Notes under the pieces: model-generated
Told to the model about the DNA's origin: nothing
Seen by the model: the letters and a program-made list of their open reading frames with translations, nothing else
Databases searched by the model: none
In this document: positions 8,968 through 18,500 of the stretch, piece after piece
How positions within the stretch are numbered: the first letter of the stretch is position 1
Layout of the letters: every line of letters begins with the position of its first letter
Position numbers and translations under genes: made by a program
NCBI RefSeq assembly: GCF_040719265.1
Contig: NZ_JBFDAH010000013.1
Coordinates: 52,913-116,912 of the forward strand
Direction: 5' to 3'
Origin: Aliikangiella maris
Lineage (GTDB): Bacteria > Pseudomonadota > Gammaproteobacteria > Enterobacterales > Kangiellaceae
Length of the DNA stretch: 64,000 nucleotides

Positions 8968-10583
8968 CTAAATATCCATTTAAAACGACTATCTACACAC
9001 TCGCTCTAACCAGTTGCATTTTGGCCGGCTGTGAAACATTTCAGCCCGCTCAACAAGAAAAAAATACGCTGGCAAAAGATACCATCACTCAAATACAACA
9101 AGAGCAACGTGCTCAGGCAGCACCGCCTGTTTCGCATCAGGAAATATTAAATAGCCTGTTACCCGAAGTTACACAGGAAAGTCTCGAACCCGAGGAAGAT
9201 CGCTTCGATGTATCCGTTAAAAACATCGATGCACGCAGTTTTTTACTCGGCCTGGTTGATGGCACGCCATACAATTTAATTGTCAGTCCCGACATCAATG
9301 AAAAAATTACTTTGCAACTGAATAATGTCACAGTACTGGAAGTACTCAGAGCGGTAGAAAGAATTTATCCACTGATTATTGAAAAAGATCAAACCATGCT
9401 CTACGTGTCCTCAGCTGAAACCATGACGTCAGTTTATCCCGTAGATTATTTGAATTTATCACGGCAAGGTATCTCTCGCACCAGTATTGCCGGACAAACG
9501 GTTTCTGGTGGAAAAAATGATAGCAATCAAAGTTCAAGCGGCAATCGTAGCAATAACAGTGATAGCAGTACCGCGCTGTTAAATTCGAGCGAAATTACAA
9601 CGGAAACTAAGGCTAATTTTTGGCAGGAACTACAAAATAGCTTGCAGCTTATTGTCAAAGATGAAGAAAAAGCCAATGTGGTGGTTTCTCCCCACGCCGG
9701 CATTGTCGTGGTACGCGCACTACCAAAAACACAGCGGCTGGTTGAAGAGTATCTAGGAATCACTCAAGCTAACTTGGATCGACAGGTTATCTTAGAAGCA
9801 AAAATAATTGAAGTGGTTTTGTCAGACAGTTTTCAATCCGGCATTGACTGGACTCAAATGAATACCGTCAATGATGGCGCCAGCCTTAAAATTACTCAGT
9901 CAGGTCAAGTCGTACAAACCGAAGCCAGTGAATTTCCCATGAATGGAATTTTTTCATTGCTGTATCAAGCGACATCATTTCAAACAGCCATCGATTTATT
10001 AAAAACCCAGGGCGATGTGCAAATTCTGTCTTCACCAAGGGTGTCGACCGTCAATAATCAAAAAGCCGTAATTAAAGTGGGAAGTGATGAGTTTTTTGTC
10101 ACCGATGTTTCGACAACTACCGTAACCGGCACCAGTACCGCCACTACACCAGATGTCACATTAACGCCTTTTTTCTCTGGAATTTCGCTTGATGTAACAC
10201 CACAAATTAATCGTCAAGGTGATATAGTTTTACATATTCATCCTGTAGTCAGTGAGGTCAATGACCAGAAAAAAACTCTGACCCTTGGGCAAGACCAATT
10301 TACGCTGCCTCTAGCGCTCACCAATATACGTGAATCAGACAGCATTGTCAGAACCTCAAATCAACAAGTCATTGTTATTGGTGGACTGATGCAAAACCAA
10401 GTACAGAATAAAGTGACCGCAACGCCGCTATTATCTGATATCCCCATGTTAGGTGAGCTATTTAAACAAAACCGCGAATCCGTTGTAAAAAGTGAGTTGG
10501 TTATTTTACTTAAAGCCAGCCTGGTAGATAAACAATTTAATTTTGACGAAATAAGCCGAATCAAAAAGCGATTTGAAAACTAA
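8964..10583 (+). CDS. mshL: MSHA secretin MshL
   Basis: A 539-residue outer-membrane secretin lipoprotein through which the pilus leaves the cell. The N-terminus is a lipoprotein signal (ILAGC, Cys at about residue 23). Then come a secretin/TonB short N-terminal domain (about 80-150), a low-complexity Ser/Asn linker (about 180-205), an N1-type domain and the C-terminal secretin core (about 270-530) with the conserved tail VIGGLMQN...PLLSDIPMLGELF. The length is normal. It is coupled to mshK by ATGA overlap. Confidence 0.93.
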   Translation: MTKYPFKTTIYTLALTSCILAGCETFQPAQQEKNTLAKDTITQIQQEQRAQAAPPVSHQEILNSLLPEVTQESLEPEEDRFDVSVKNIDARSFLLGLVDGTPYNLIVSPDINEKITLQLNNVTVLEVLRAVERIYPLIIEKDQTMLYVSSAETMTSVYPVDYLNLSRQGISRTSIAGQTVSGGKNDSNQSSSGNRSNNSDSSTALLNSSEITTETKANFWQELQNSLQLIVKDEEKANVVVSPHAGIVVVRALPKTQRLVEEYLGITQANLDRQVILEAKIIEVVLSDSFQSGIDWTQMNTVNDGASLKITQSGQVVQTEASEFPMNGIFSLLYQATSFQTAIDLLKTQGDVQILSSPRVSTVNNQKAVIKVGSDEFFVTDVSTTTVTGTSTATTPDVTLTPFFSGISLDVTPQINRQGDIVLHIHPVVSEVNDQKKTLTLGQDQFTLPLALTNIRESDSIVRTSNQQVIVIGGLMQNQVQNKVTATPLLSDIPMLGELFKQNRESVVKSELVILLKASLVDKQFNFDEISRIKKRFEN

Positions 10584-10604
10584 ACTGGGAATCATGATTT
10601 CATT

Positions 10605-11498
10605 ATGTACCTGTACCGCTTTTCAATGAAAAAACTGCCATTTGGTCTAACGCCAGATACCGAGCTTTTTTGTCCGCTGCCAACTTATCAGGAAGCTATC
10701 AATGTGCTGCACTTTGCACTCAATAGTGGTGAAGGATTGATTAAAGTTGTAGGCGAGGTAGGAATTGGGAAAACCATGTTATGTCGTCTGCTCATCAATC
10801 GTTTGCTGACTGACAGAAAAATTGCCTATATACCTTACCCAAAACTTTCAGCTCGTGAATTAAAATTTGCCTTGGGTAAAGAACTGGGATTACGTATTAC
10901 CAATAATTGTCGCGAAGATCAGCTGACTCAAAAAATTCAAAACAAACTGATTGAACTGAATCGAACTCATGGCCCTGTAGTACTCGTTATTGATGAAGCA
11001 CAACAACTGACCTCGGAAGGAATTGAAACGCTTCGGCTGTTTACCAATCTGGAAACTGAACAACACAAATTACTACAGATCGTCTTGTTTGGACAACCCG
11101 AGCTTGACGAATTACTTAAGCTTCCTGAATTAAGACAAATTAAACAACGCATTGTATTTAGCTATTGTTTAAAACCGCTTAATGTGCAGCAAACACGGCA
11201 ATATGTAAACAACCGATTAAATCATGTTGGTAATAATAAAACTCAGTATTCATGGCTGGCAAACCAATTAGTTTTTCATTATTCTAAAGGCGTACCACGG
11301 TTAATTAATATCTTATGTCATAAAGCACTGTTACTGGGATTTGGCCAAAATAAGCAATCGATTAGTGCTGTTAATCTCTTGCGTGCAGCAAAAGATACCG
11401 AATCGGTCAATACACTAATCCAAAATAATCTCTCCCTTGTATTGGCTTTGCTGGCATTAATGATCAGTGGCTCTTCAATGGCCTTTTGGGGGTTTTGA
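10605..11498 (+). CDS. mshM: MSHA AAA ATPase MshM (ExeA-like)
   Basis: A 297-residue ExeA/GspA-type ATPase. Walker A is GEVGIGKT (near residue 50), Walker B is VLVIDEAQQ (near 128), and there is one C-terminal membrane segment (about 273-295). Such proteins help insert or assemble the secretin. The N-terminus MYLYRFSM...PFGLTPD matches the family, so I keep ATG 10605 although its ribosome-binding site is poor. The stop overlaps the mshN start. Confidence 0.9.
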   Translation: MYLYRFSMKKLPFGLTPDTELFCPLPTYQEAINVLHFALNSGEGLIKVVGEVGIGKTMLCRLLINRLLTDRKIAYIPYPKLSARELKFALGKELGLRITNNCREDQLTQKIQNKLIELNRTHGPVVLVIDEAQQLTSEGIETLRLFTNLETEQHKLLQIVLFGQPELDELLKLPELRQIKQRIVFSYCLKPLNVQQTRQYVNNRLNHVGNNKTQYSWLANQLVFHYSKGVPRLINILCHKALLLGFGQNKQSISAVNLLRAAKDTESVNTLIQNNLSLVLALLALMISGSSMAFWGF

Positions 11499-12634
11499 TG
11501 AGTCTCATTAATCAAGTACTTCGCGATCTTGAAAATAATCCAGTGCCACAAAATTCGCTGAAATTTGAAACCGTGGCAGCCAGCAAAAGAGATTATTGGC
11601 CGTTACTGTTATTACTATTTATTTGTGTTGCCACGAGTGTGATCATTTTTAGTTTCAATCTAAGCAACACAGTACAACAAGCTAAAGCCATCAGCCAACC
11701 ATTACCTGCAAACTTTTATGCTGACAATTATACGGCAAAGAGCACGATACAATCTGAAAACATATTGTCTGAAGAAGCTATCAACTCATCAAACTCAACT
11801 CATCAAAAAGTAACAACTAAAACGTTTGTTGAGCCAGACACTAATAACACGCCAATGACTGACTTAAACGCGTTACAAACAATGCCATCGAATACAACAC
11901 CTATTATTATTGAAAAGACACATCACTCAGAAGCAAAAAAAACAACCTCAACGACTAATCAATTGCAAAAACAGTCGCCGACAATGACAAATTCAAACAA
12001 TGGAAATTCGGTTAAAACAGAGTTAATGCGTAACCCGCTACCACCTGCAGTTAAAGTCGAATCACAAACAACACAATTAAAAAAAGAACTGGCACAAATC
12101 AAAACTGACTTCTCAAACCAAGGTTTTGCATTAACCTTTAATGCCTTATTAAAGCTGCTTAATAGTAGTCCAGATTTTCATCCCGCCAGACAATACTTAT
12201 TGGCTCTTTGTCAGAAAAACACGGCTTGTGACATGCCGACATTACTCGAACAAACACTTAAAAAGTTTCCACAAAGCAGTCGTTATCGTTTAATAGCAGC
12301 GAAGTATTTTTTTGAAAAAAAACTATTTTCACAGGCAGAAAGTTATCTATTGGTTAATATGCAAACCATGCAAAATCGTTCTGAGCTTTTACAAATGCGC
12401 GCATTAACACGCCAAAAGCTAGCTAAACATAATCAGGCTATCGCTGATTACAACTTGATATTACGTGAACAACCCAGACGGGGTGATATTTATCTGGCGA
12501 TTGGCATTTCATTTGATGCGCTCGGACAATTTTTACAAGCCAAACAAAGTTTTCAAAATGCATTAACCGACAAGCGATTGTCACCACGCCAACAGCAATT
12601 TGCTGAAAATAAAATTATCAGCTACCGGAGTTAG
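11498..12634 (+). CDS. mshN: MSHA biogenesis protein MshN (TPR)
   Basis: A 378-residue membrane protein. A cytoplasmic N-terminus (SLINQVLRDLENN, as in MshN) precedes a membrane helix at about 30-48. A Thr/Asn/Gln-rich low-complexity linker (about 70-190) follows, then tetratricopeptide repeats to the end (for example AIADYNLILREQPRRG). TPR regions probably scaffold periplasmic assembly steps. ATG 11498 overlaps the mshM stop (TGATG). The linker codes for few conserved residues and is likely variable between strains. Confidence 0.87.
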   Translation: MSLINQVLRDLENNPVPQNSLKFETVAASKRDYWPLLLLLFICVATSVIIFSFNLSNTVQQAKAISQPLPANFYADNYTAKSTIQSENILSEEAINSSNSTHQKVTTKTFVEPDTNNTPMTDLNALQTMPSNTTPIIIEKTHHSEAKKTTSTTNQLQKQSPTMTNSNNGNSVKTELMRNPLPPAVKVESQTTQLKKELAQIKTDFSNQGFALTFNALLKLLNSSPDFHPARQYLLALCQKNTACDMPTLLEQTLKKFPQSSRYRLIAAKYFFEKKLFSQAESYLLVNMQTMQNRSELLQMRALTRQKLAKHNQAIADYNLILREQPRRGDIYLAIGISFDALGQFLQAKQSFQNALTDKRLSPRQQQFAENKIISYRS

Positions 12635-12636
12635 TC

Positions 12637-14343
12637 ATGCTATTAAAACGAGTCCGGTTGGGCGATTTACTAGTAGAAAAAAAAGTCATTACTGAAAAGC
12701 AATTAAATGACGCCCTTCAAGAGCAAAAGTCTAACCGCCGCCGCCTGGGTAAATTATTAGTAAGTTTGGGCTATGTCGATGAAAAGCAACTATTGATTTT
12801 GTTAGCCGAGCAATTGCAAATTGAATTTATCGATTTGGTCCGCTTTAAAATTAATACGCAAGCAGTTAAAAAATTGTCTGAAATGAATGCCAGACGATTC
12901 AGAGCCTTAATCATCGATGAAAAAGAAATGGAATATCTGGTTGCAATGGCAGATCCAACGGATTTGGATAAGTTCGATCAACTCCAGGAAAAACTCGATA
13001 AACCCATCAAGTTATGTGTAGCGATAGAGTCAGAAATTCTGGCAAACATTGATAATCTTTACCGGACCGACAATGAAATTTCGACACTGGCAGAAGAACT
13101 GGAAGGCGAACTCAGTGAAGACAGTTTTGACTTACCCGGTTTAAATGAAAATGTTTCAAACGAAGATGCGCCTGTGGCTAAGCTCCTGCAAACCTTGTTT
13201 GACCAAGCGATACAAATGAAAGCCTCGGATATTCATATTGAACCAGATGCAACTGTACTGCGAGTAAGAATGCGTGTAGATGGTCAATTACAAGAGCAAA
13301 TCATCAAGGAAACCCGTATTGTTCCCGCACTGGTTTTACGACTCAAATTAATGTGTGGGTTAGATATCTCTGAGAAGCGAATTCCCCAAGATGGCCGATT
13401 TCGTATTCGCGCCCGAGGCCATGAAGTGGACATTCGATTGTCGACCATGCCGATACAGCATGGCGAATCGGTTGTAATGCGATTACTTGATCAAAGTTCT
13501 GGTTTACTCAAGCTTGAACAAACCGGTATCGAACCCAAAGTTTTGCGCGAAATTCGCCAGCTCTTAGCATTTCCACATGGATTAATTTTGGTTACAGGCC
13601 CAACCGGGAGCGGCAAAACGACAACACTTTATGCGGCACTTTCTGAACTCAATGCGCCAGAGAAGAAAATAATTACTATTGAAGATCCGGTGGAATATAA
13701 ACTATCTCGGGTTAACCAGGTGCAAGTTAACAATAAAATAGGACTGACTTTTGCCAGAGTACTGCGAACGGTACTTCGCCAAGACCCCGACATTTTATTA
13801 GTTGGCGAAATGCGAGATCAGGAAACCGCGGAAATTGGTTTACGTGCAGCGGTGACCGGACATTTAGTGTTATCAACATTACATACTAACGATACCATTT
13901 CAGCAGCTATTCGACTAGCCGATATGGGTGCAGAGCCTTATTTACTGGCCTCTGGCTTACGCGGTGTTATTGCCCAAAGGCTTGTCAGAAGAATATGCAG
14001 TTTTTGCAAAGAGACTTACCAACCTAACAAGAATGAAATACTTTGGTTAAAAAAAGAAAGCAAAGAGATAGACGATAATACTCACTGGCATATAGGTCGT
14101 GGTTGCTTACAATGTCATAATACGGGTTATCAGGGACGTGCAGCAATATTCGAAATATTACTGCCAAATAACAAAATGCTTGAAGCCATTCGTAAAAAAG
14201 ATTATTCGGCCTTTAGCCAATTAGTCAAGCAATCTGAGTTTTATACGCCTTTAAGTCGTTCAGCGATCCACCTTGCTCTCGATGGCATAACAACAGTAGA
14301 AGAAGTTTTACGGGTTTGCGAATCAATTGAGGAAGTGGAGTAA
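12637..14343 (+). CDS. mshE: MSHA extension ATPase MshE
   Basis: A 568-residue hexameric GspE/PilB-type ATPase that powers pilus extension. The N-terminal MshEN domain has two consecutive 24-residue c-di-GMP-binding motifs (residues 7-30 and 36-59; key residues R7-L8-G9...Q30 and R36-L37-G38...Q59) separated by exactly five residues. The catalytic domain has Walker A GPTGSGKTTT, an Asp box, Walker B LLVGEMRDQET and a C-terminal tetracysteine zinc site (CSFC and CLQC). The start is two bases after mshN. c-di-GMP binding is known for MshE; binding here is inferred from the intact motifs. Confidence 0.95.
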   Translation: MLLKRVRLGDLLVEKKVITEKQLNDALQEQKSNRRRLGKLLVSLGYVDEKQLLILLAEQLQIEFIDLVRFKINTQAVKKLSEMNARRFRALIIDEKEMEYLVAMADPTDLDKFDQLQEKLDKPIKLCVAIESEILANIDNLYRTDNEISTLAEELEGELSEDSFDLPGLNENVSNEDAPVAKLLQTLFDQAIQMKASDIHIEPDATVLRVRMRVDGQLQEQIIKETRIVPALVLRLKLMCGLDISEKRIPQDGRFRIRARGHEVDIRLSTMPIQHGESVVMRLLDQSSGLLKLEQTGIEPKVLREIRQLLAFPHGLILVTGPTGSGKTTTLYAALSELNAPEKKIITIEDPVEYKLSRVNQVQVNNKIGLTFARVLRTVLRQDPDILLVGEMRDQETAEIGLRAAVTGHLVLSTLHTNDTISAAIRLADMGAEPYLLASGLRGVIAQRLVRRICSFCKETYQPNKNEILWLKKESKEIDDNTHWHIGRGCLQCHNTGYQGRAAIFEILLPNNKMLEAIRKKDYSAFSQLVKQSEFYTPLSRSAIHLALDGITTVEEVLRVCESIEEVE

Positions 14344-14347
14344 AATT

Positions 14348-15580
14348 TTGCCAGTTTTTGAATATTTAGCACGTACTTCATCCGGCGACTCAGTCAAAGG
14401 AACGATCGACGCCACCAGCAGCGAAGCAGCAGCCGATCGTTTGATTTCACGCGGCAATATTCCTATTTCGATAAAAGAAGTCGAACAAAAAACGAATTTA
14501 TTAGACGCCGATATATCGCGCTTACTCATCCCTAAACGTGTCAAGCTGCAAGATTTGGTTATGTTTAGCCGGCAAATGTTCAGTTTAACTCGCGCAGGTA
14601 TTCCCTTAACTCGTGCGATTGCTGGATTATTAGAAACGACCAATTCGCCAGCGCTAAGAGAAGCCCTTGAAGCAATCAATACAGATTTAAATGCGGGTAA
14701 TAATCTGGCAACTGCGTTTGCCAGACATCCTCATATTTTTTCTTCGATCTATATCAGTTTAATTCATGTTGGTGAAAATTCAGGAAAACTGGAAGAGTCA
14801 TTTAAACAGATAGCCGAATATCTCGAGTTAGAATATAAAACTCGCAATCGTATTAAAAGTGCGATGCGTTATCCAATGTTTGTTTCGCTAGCTATTCTTG
14901 CCGCAATTGTCATTATTAATATTTTTGTCATGCCACAGTTTACCAAATTATTTGCGGCATTTGATGCGGGAGAGCTTCCTTTACCAACGCGGATTTTAAT
15001 GACAACCAGTGAGTTTTTTATTAACTATTGGCTAATTCTTTTAGTGGGGAGTATTGTCGCTGCTGTGAGTTTTTTACGCTATATCAAAACAGCTAAAGGA
15101 AAATATTGGTGGGATCGTAAGAAGCTACGGTTTCCTATTGTGGGTAGCATAATTTATCGCGCCTTATTAGCAAGATTTTCGCGTACTTTTGGCATGATGA
15201 TCAGTTCAGGTGTGCCCTTAATCAATGCGTTAAACATTGTTGCCGAAGTGGTTGACAATGACTGGGTTGCAGAACATGTTAGAGCCATGCGTACCGGTGT
15301 TGAAAGAGGCGAATCAATTTTACTGGTGGCCAGTCGTACCGAATTATTTTCACCATTAGTTTTACAAATGATTGCAGTTGGTGAAGAAACTGGGCAACTC
15401 GATGAAATGCTTGATCAAGTGGCGTTATTTTATGAAGAACAAGTCGATTATGATTTGAAAAAATTATCAGATAACATCGAACCGATCTTGATTGTTTTTA
15501 TTGGCATCATTGTACTTATTTTAATGCTTGCAGTTTATTTACCTATGTGGCAATTAACCTCTCAGGCAAAAAATGGCTAG
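14348..15580 (+). CDS. mshG: MSHA inner-membrane platform protein MshG
   Basis: A 410-residue GspF/PilC family polytopic protein. Two T2SSF repeats (about 70-195 and 275-400) each end in membrane helices, and the repeat core is recognisable (SRQMFSLTRAGIPL; SRTFGMMISSGVPL). It is the platform on which MshE acts. No ATG is suitably placed. TTG 14348 has GGAG at 14337-14340, seven bases upstream, and gives the family N-terminus PVFEYLART. The gene starts four bases after mshE. Confidence 0.92.
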   Translation: MPVFEYLARTSSGDSVKGTIDATSSEAAADRLISRGNIPISIKEVEQKTNLLDADISRLLIPKRVKLQDLVMFSRQMFSLTRAGIPLTRAIAGLLETTNSPALREALEAINTDLNAGNNLATAFARHPHIFSSIYISLIHVGENSGKLEESFKQIAEYLELEYKTRNRIKSAMRYPMFVSLAILAAIVIINIFVMPQFTKLFAAFDAGELPLPTRILMTTSEFFINYWLILLVGSIVAAVSFLRYIKTAKGKYWWDRKKLRFPIVGSIIYRALLARFSRTFGMMISSGVPLINALNIVAEVVDNDWVAEHVRAMRTGVERGESILLVASRTELFSPLVLQMIAVGEETGQLDEMLDQVALFYEEQVDYDLKKLSDNIEPILIVFIGIIVLILMLAVYLPMWQLTSQAKNG

Positions 15581-16124
15581 TGTTTTACTTTCAACGAATC
15601 GTAAAAGCATTTATTTTTATATGGGTATTGTGGGTATTTTGGTGCCGGTAAGCTGGTATTTTTTAAAGTTTAGTGACCCGAATGTAATTAACAATTTACA
15701 CCAGCAGACATTTCAATTAAATTATGCTGCGTTTAAGAGTGGAATTAGATTGGCTCATTATCATTTTTTGGCGAAGGATGATTTAGCAAAAAAAAATGGG
15801 GTAACAAAAAGCTCCACAGGTGAAAATCTGATTAAACAATCAATTGGGTTACTTCACTTTAATCAACACGGATTTCCAATTGCCATAAAACGTTATTCAG
15901 CCGATCAACAAACGCCTTTATCAGTCCAGGACTGTATCGACATTTGGGATAGTGTTTTAGGTCCATTAAAACCGAATCTATCGATTACTCCAACTGATAC
16001 GGAATATTGGGTCAGACTGTCTTCAAATAATCAATGTATTATAGGTAGTCATACCGCTAACAACTCACAAATATCCTATGATGCGATAGTGGGAAAAGTT
16101 ACATTAGCCACCTTAACAGACTAA
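15573..16124 (+). CDS. mshF: MSHA biogenesis protein MshF
   Basis: A 183-residue protein with one N-terminal membrane anchor (about residues 16-33) and a periplasmic domain with two Cys. Length, topology and position between mshG and the pilin gene match MshF, whose exact role is unclear. It overlaps mshG by 8 bases. A weak hairpin follows at about 16134-16150, before the pilin gene. Confidence 0.8.
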   Translation: MASVLLSTNRKSIYFYMGIVGILVPVSWYFLKFSDPNVINNLHQQTFQLNYAAFKSGIRLAHYHFLAKDDLAKKNGVTKSSTGENLIKQSIGLLHFNQHGFPIAIKRYSADQQTPLSVQDCIDIWDSVLGPLKPNLSITPTDTEYWVRLSSNNQCIIGSHTANNSQISYDAIVGKVTLATLTD

Positions 16125-16216
16125 TTTTTATGGAAAAACTATTGGTTTTTACTACACTTCAATAAGATATTGTATTACAGCTCACCAGTGAGCCAGTTTA
16201 AACGGGGAATTTTAAA

Positions 16217-16681
16217 GTGAAAAAGTTAATGTCGAATAATCAAGGGTTTACTCTTATCGAATTAATTGTTGTCATTGTCATACTTGGCATTATGGCAGCA
16301 ATTGCCGTGCCCAAATTTGTTGATTTGCAATCAGATGCGCGTGTATCCGTTATTCGAGGAGTTGAAGGCTCAATACGTTCTGCGGCTACGTTGGTCTATT
16401 CAAAGTCTCTGATTGATGGCACCGAGGCGCTCGCCTCTTCTGAAACACCTCCACCAACCGTAACAATACCAACCGGGACTGTTACGATTAATTTTGGTTA
16501 CCCTACTGCAACAGCAGCAGGTATTGGGGCAATTGTCGATATCGACGGCGCACCATCAATAACTCACAACGGCACCGGGACTTACTCTTACAATGGACGA
16601 ACCAATTGCCAGGTTGTTTATACTGCTGCGGCTAACGCAACAACGCCCCCGACTATCGTACCAACCACCGACGGTTGTTAG
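16217..16681 (+). CDS. mshA: MSHA major pilin MshA/MshB
   Basis: A 154-residue type IVa prepilin. A short positive leader ends at Gly10, with cleavage before FTLIELIVVIV; Glu at mature position 5 is present and the hydrophobic helix follows. A C-terminal Cys pair (about residues 131 and 154) forms the D-loop. Many MSHA clusters carry separate mshB and mshA; here there is only one, so it is probably the main shaft subunit. It starts with GTG and has GGGGA about 9 bases upstream. A 92-base gap before it could hold its own promoter, and a terminator-like hairpin follows at 16721. Confidence 0.9.
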   Translation: MKKLMSNNQGFTLIELIVVIVILGIMAAIAVPKFVDLQSDARVSVIRGVEGSIRSAATLVYSKSLIDGTEALASSETPPPTVTIPTGTVTINFGYPTATAAGIGAIVDIDGAPSITHNGTGTYSYNGRTNCQVVYTAAANATTPPTIVPTTDGC

Positions 16682-16706
16682 ATTAGATTTATACCACTAA
16701 TTTGAA

Positions 16707-17144
16707 ATGTCAATAAACAGGCCGCCACCCAAACTGGCGGCTTTTACACTTTTAGAGCTGATTATTGTTATTGTACTGGTAGCAATTGTTTCGGTTTATA
16801 TTATTACCCGCTCCGATTCCAGCAGCAGTTATCAGTTAGACACCATCGTTGAGCAAATTATTTCATCTGCCCGACTCTCACAACAATTGAGTATGAATGA
16901 TAACACCCGTACTTTTGCCTTGTTAATTCAGTCAAATAGCATTAATTTAACGGCCGACGGTTCGCCCTTTGCTGTTGGCAATATCAGTTTTCCTATTAAC
17001 TTTGGTTCACAAGTCACGCTCTCACCCAATGGCAGTATCAGCTTTAATAGTCTGGGTGAAACAACGGCGACCACACTCAACGTACAACTAAATCAAACCA
17101 TACAAATTTGTTTTCGTTCATCAGGTTATATTGAACGATGTTAA
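16707..17144 (+). CDS. mshC: minor pilin MshC
   Basis: A 145-residue prepilin with leader ending KLAA and a mature N-terminus FTLLELIIVIV. The residue before the cleavage site is Ala rather than the usual Gly, which prepilin peptidases can accept. Glu5 is present, and a C-terminal Cys pair is visible. The first dozen codons (Arg-Pro-Pro-Pro-Lys-Leu-Ala-Ala) are written by the arms of a GC-rich hairpin. It is likely part of the tip/initiation complex with MshD, MshO and MshP. Confidence 0.87.
   Translation: MSINRPPPKLAAFTLLELIIVIVLVAIVSVYIITRSDSSSSYQLDTIVEQIISSARLSQQLSMNDNTRTFALLIQSNSINLTADGSPFAVGNISFPINFGSQVTLSPNGSISFNSLGETTATTLNVQLNQTIQICFRSSGYIERC
16721..16745 (+). terminator. terminator-like hairpin after the pilin gene, inside mshC
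   Basis: GCCGCCA (16721-16727) and TGGCGGC (16735-16741) form a perfect 7-bp GC-rich stem with a 7-base loop, directly followed by TTTT. It begins 40 bases after the pilin stop and 14 bases after the mshC start codon. It could cause partial termination and so higher expression of the major pilin, or protect the 3' end of a processed pilin mRNA. Confidence 0.6.
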
Positions 17145-17160
17145 TTAAATTATTTGGACC

Positions 17161-17694
17161 ATGCTAAACATTATTAACCCAATAAGAAAATATAAACAAT
17201 CCGGTTATTCGTTAATTGAACTGATTATTACAATCGTTTTAACATCAATTACCATGGTAATTTTTTATGCCATTTATGCCCAAAGCCAATTGCGCAGTGT
17301 TTCTCCAGTTATTCAGGTCAAAGCAGCACAACTGGCTCAAGCCTATTTGGAAGAAATCAGTCTTAAAAAGTTCGACCATTTTTCACCTGCTGGCAATGCC
17401 AGCCCATGCAATTCACCCTCAGCTCCCAGTTGTAGCAGCAGTCTTGGTAATGAAGGTGAAAGCCGCGCACAATTTAATGATATTGATGATTATGAAGGAC
17501 TGAACGAAAGTCCACCACGTGATGCATTAGGTAATATTCGCGCAGGCTTTAATGGTTTTGCGGTAAGTATTAGCGTTAGTTATGCAGGGAATGATTTCGG
17601 ATTATCAGTGCAGGATATTAAACGCATCCAACTGACAGTTACCTCGCCCGAAAAAGACCAATACGTTTTTGCTGATTACAAAGGGAATTTTTAG
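17161..17694 (+). CDS. mshD: minor pilin MshD
   Basis: A 177-residue prepilin, leader ending in Gly15 before YSLIELIITIV, with Glu5 conserved. The body is acidic and Ser/Asn-rich with two Cys in a short loop (ASPCNSPSAPSC). The order in the operon fits MshD, a minor pilin like PilV/GspI. The stop codon TAG overlaps the GTG start of mshO by one base. Confidence 0.87.
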   Translation: MLNIINPIRKYKQSGYSLIELIITIVLTSITMVIFYAIYAQSQLRSVSPVIQVKAAQLAQAYLEEISLKKFDHFSPAGNASPCNSPSAPSCSSSLGNEGESRAQFNDIDDYEGLNESPPRDALGNIRAGFNGFAVSISVSYAGNDFGLSVQDIKRIQLTVTSPEKDQYVFADYKGNF

Positions 17695-18500
17695 TGAAAA
17701 AGTCGGTACAAATGACGGGGTTTTCGTTAATGGAACTGATTATCGTCATTGTATTAATTGGTATTTTAGCCGTCTCTTTTTCCAGTTTGATTCAATACTC
17801 AGTGTTTGGTTATATCGATGCCAAAGACCGTAATCGTTTCAGCCAGTCAGCCAAATGGCTAACAGAAAGAATTGCTCGCGAAGTCAGAGAAGCGCTTCCA
17901 CAGAGTGTCAGAGTGAATAGTAGTGGCAACCTTCATTGTGTTGAAATAATGAATATCGTTAATGCTTCAACCTATTTGAACTTACCGGCAAATGGCAGTA
18001 TTACCAGTTTTGATGCGGTAAAATACGATATCAGTTTTTCGCCCGACCTGTTGGCAGCGATTATGCCAATCGATACAAATGATCTTTATAGTAATAATGG
18101 TGTGCTGGCAAATATCGCATCGATTGTCGATAATGGGAACCAAGTAACCATTAATCTGGCTGGACCAACAATATTTAATCGTCGCTCACCGCAAAATCGT
18201 TTCTATTTGTTAAACTCGCCGGTTTCATTTTGCTTAAATAACACAAACGGACAACTTACTCGATACAGCAATTACGCCTTGGCGGCTAGTCAACCAACCC
18301 CACCAACGTCGGCCAATAGTGAACTAATTGCAGAAAACATTACCGTTAACGGAACAGTATTTAATTATCAACCAGGAACACTCAGCCGAGCAGCACTTTT
18401 ACAAATGAACTTTCGTTTGCAAAATCGAGGACGTAACCTGAATGGCAATGCAGAATCTTTCGATGTTTTTCACGAGGTACATATTCGCAATGTGCCTTAA
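17694..18500 (+). CDS. mshO: minor pilin MshO
   Basis: A 268-residue prepilin, larger than the others, as is usual for MshO (a PilW/GspJ-like minor pilin). The leader ends MTG and the mature protein begins FSLMELIIVIVLIGILA with Glu5. It starts with GTG overlapping the mshD stop. The 3' end overlaps the preferred start of mshP by 11 bases, so the pair is probably translationally coupled. Confidence 0.87.
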   Translation: MKKSVQMTGFSLMELIIVIVLIGILAVSFSSLIQYSVFGYIDAKDRNRFSQSAKWLTERIAREVREALPQSVRVNSSGNLHCVEIMNIVNASTYLNLPANGSITSFDAVKYDISFSPDLLAAIMPIDTNDLYSNNGVLANIASIVDNGNQVTINLAGPTIFNRRSPQNRFYLLNSPVSFCLNNTNGQLTRYSNYALAASQPTPPTSANSELIAENITVNGTVFNYQPGTLSRAALLQMNFRLQNRGRNLNGNAESFDVFHEVHIRNVP

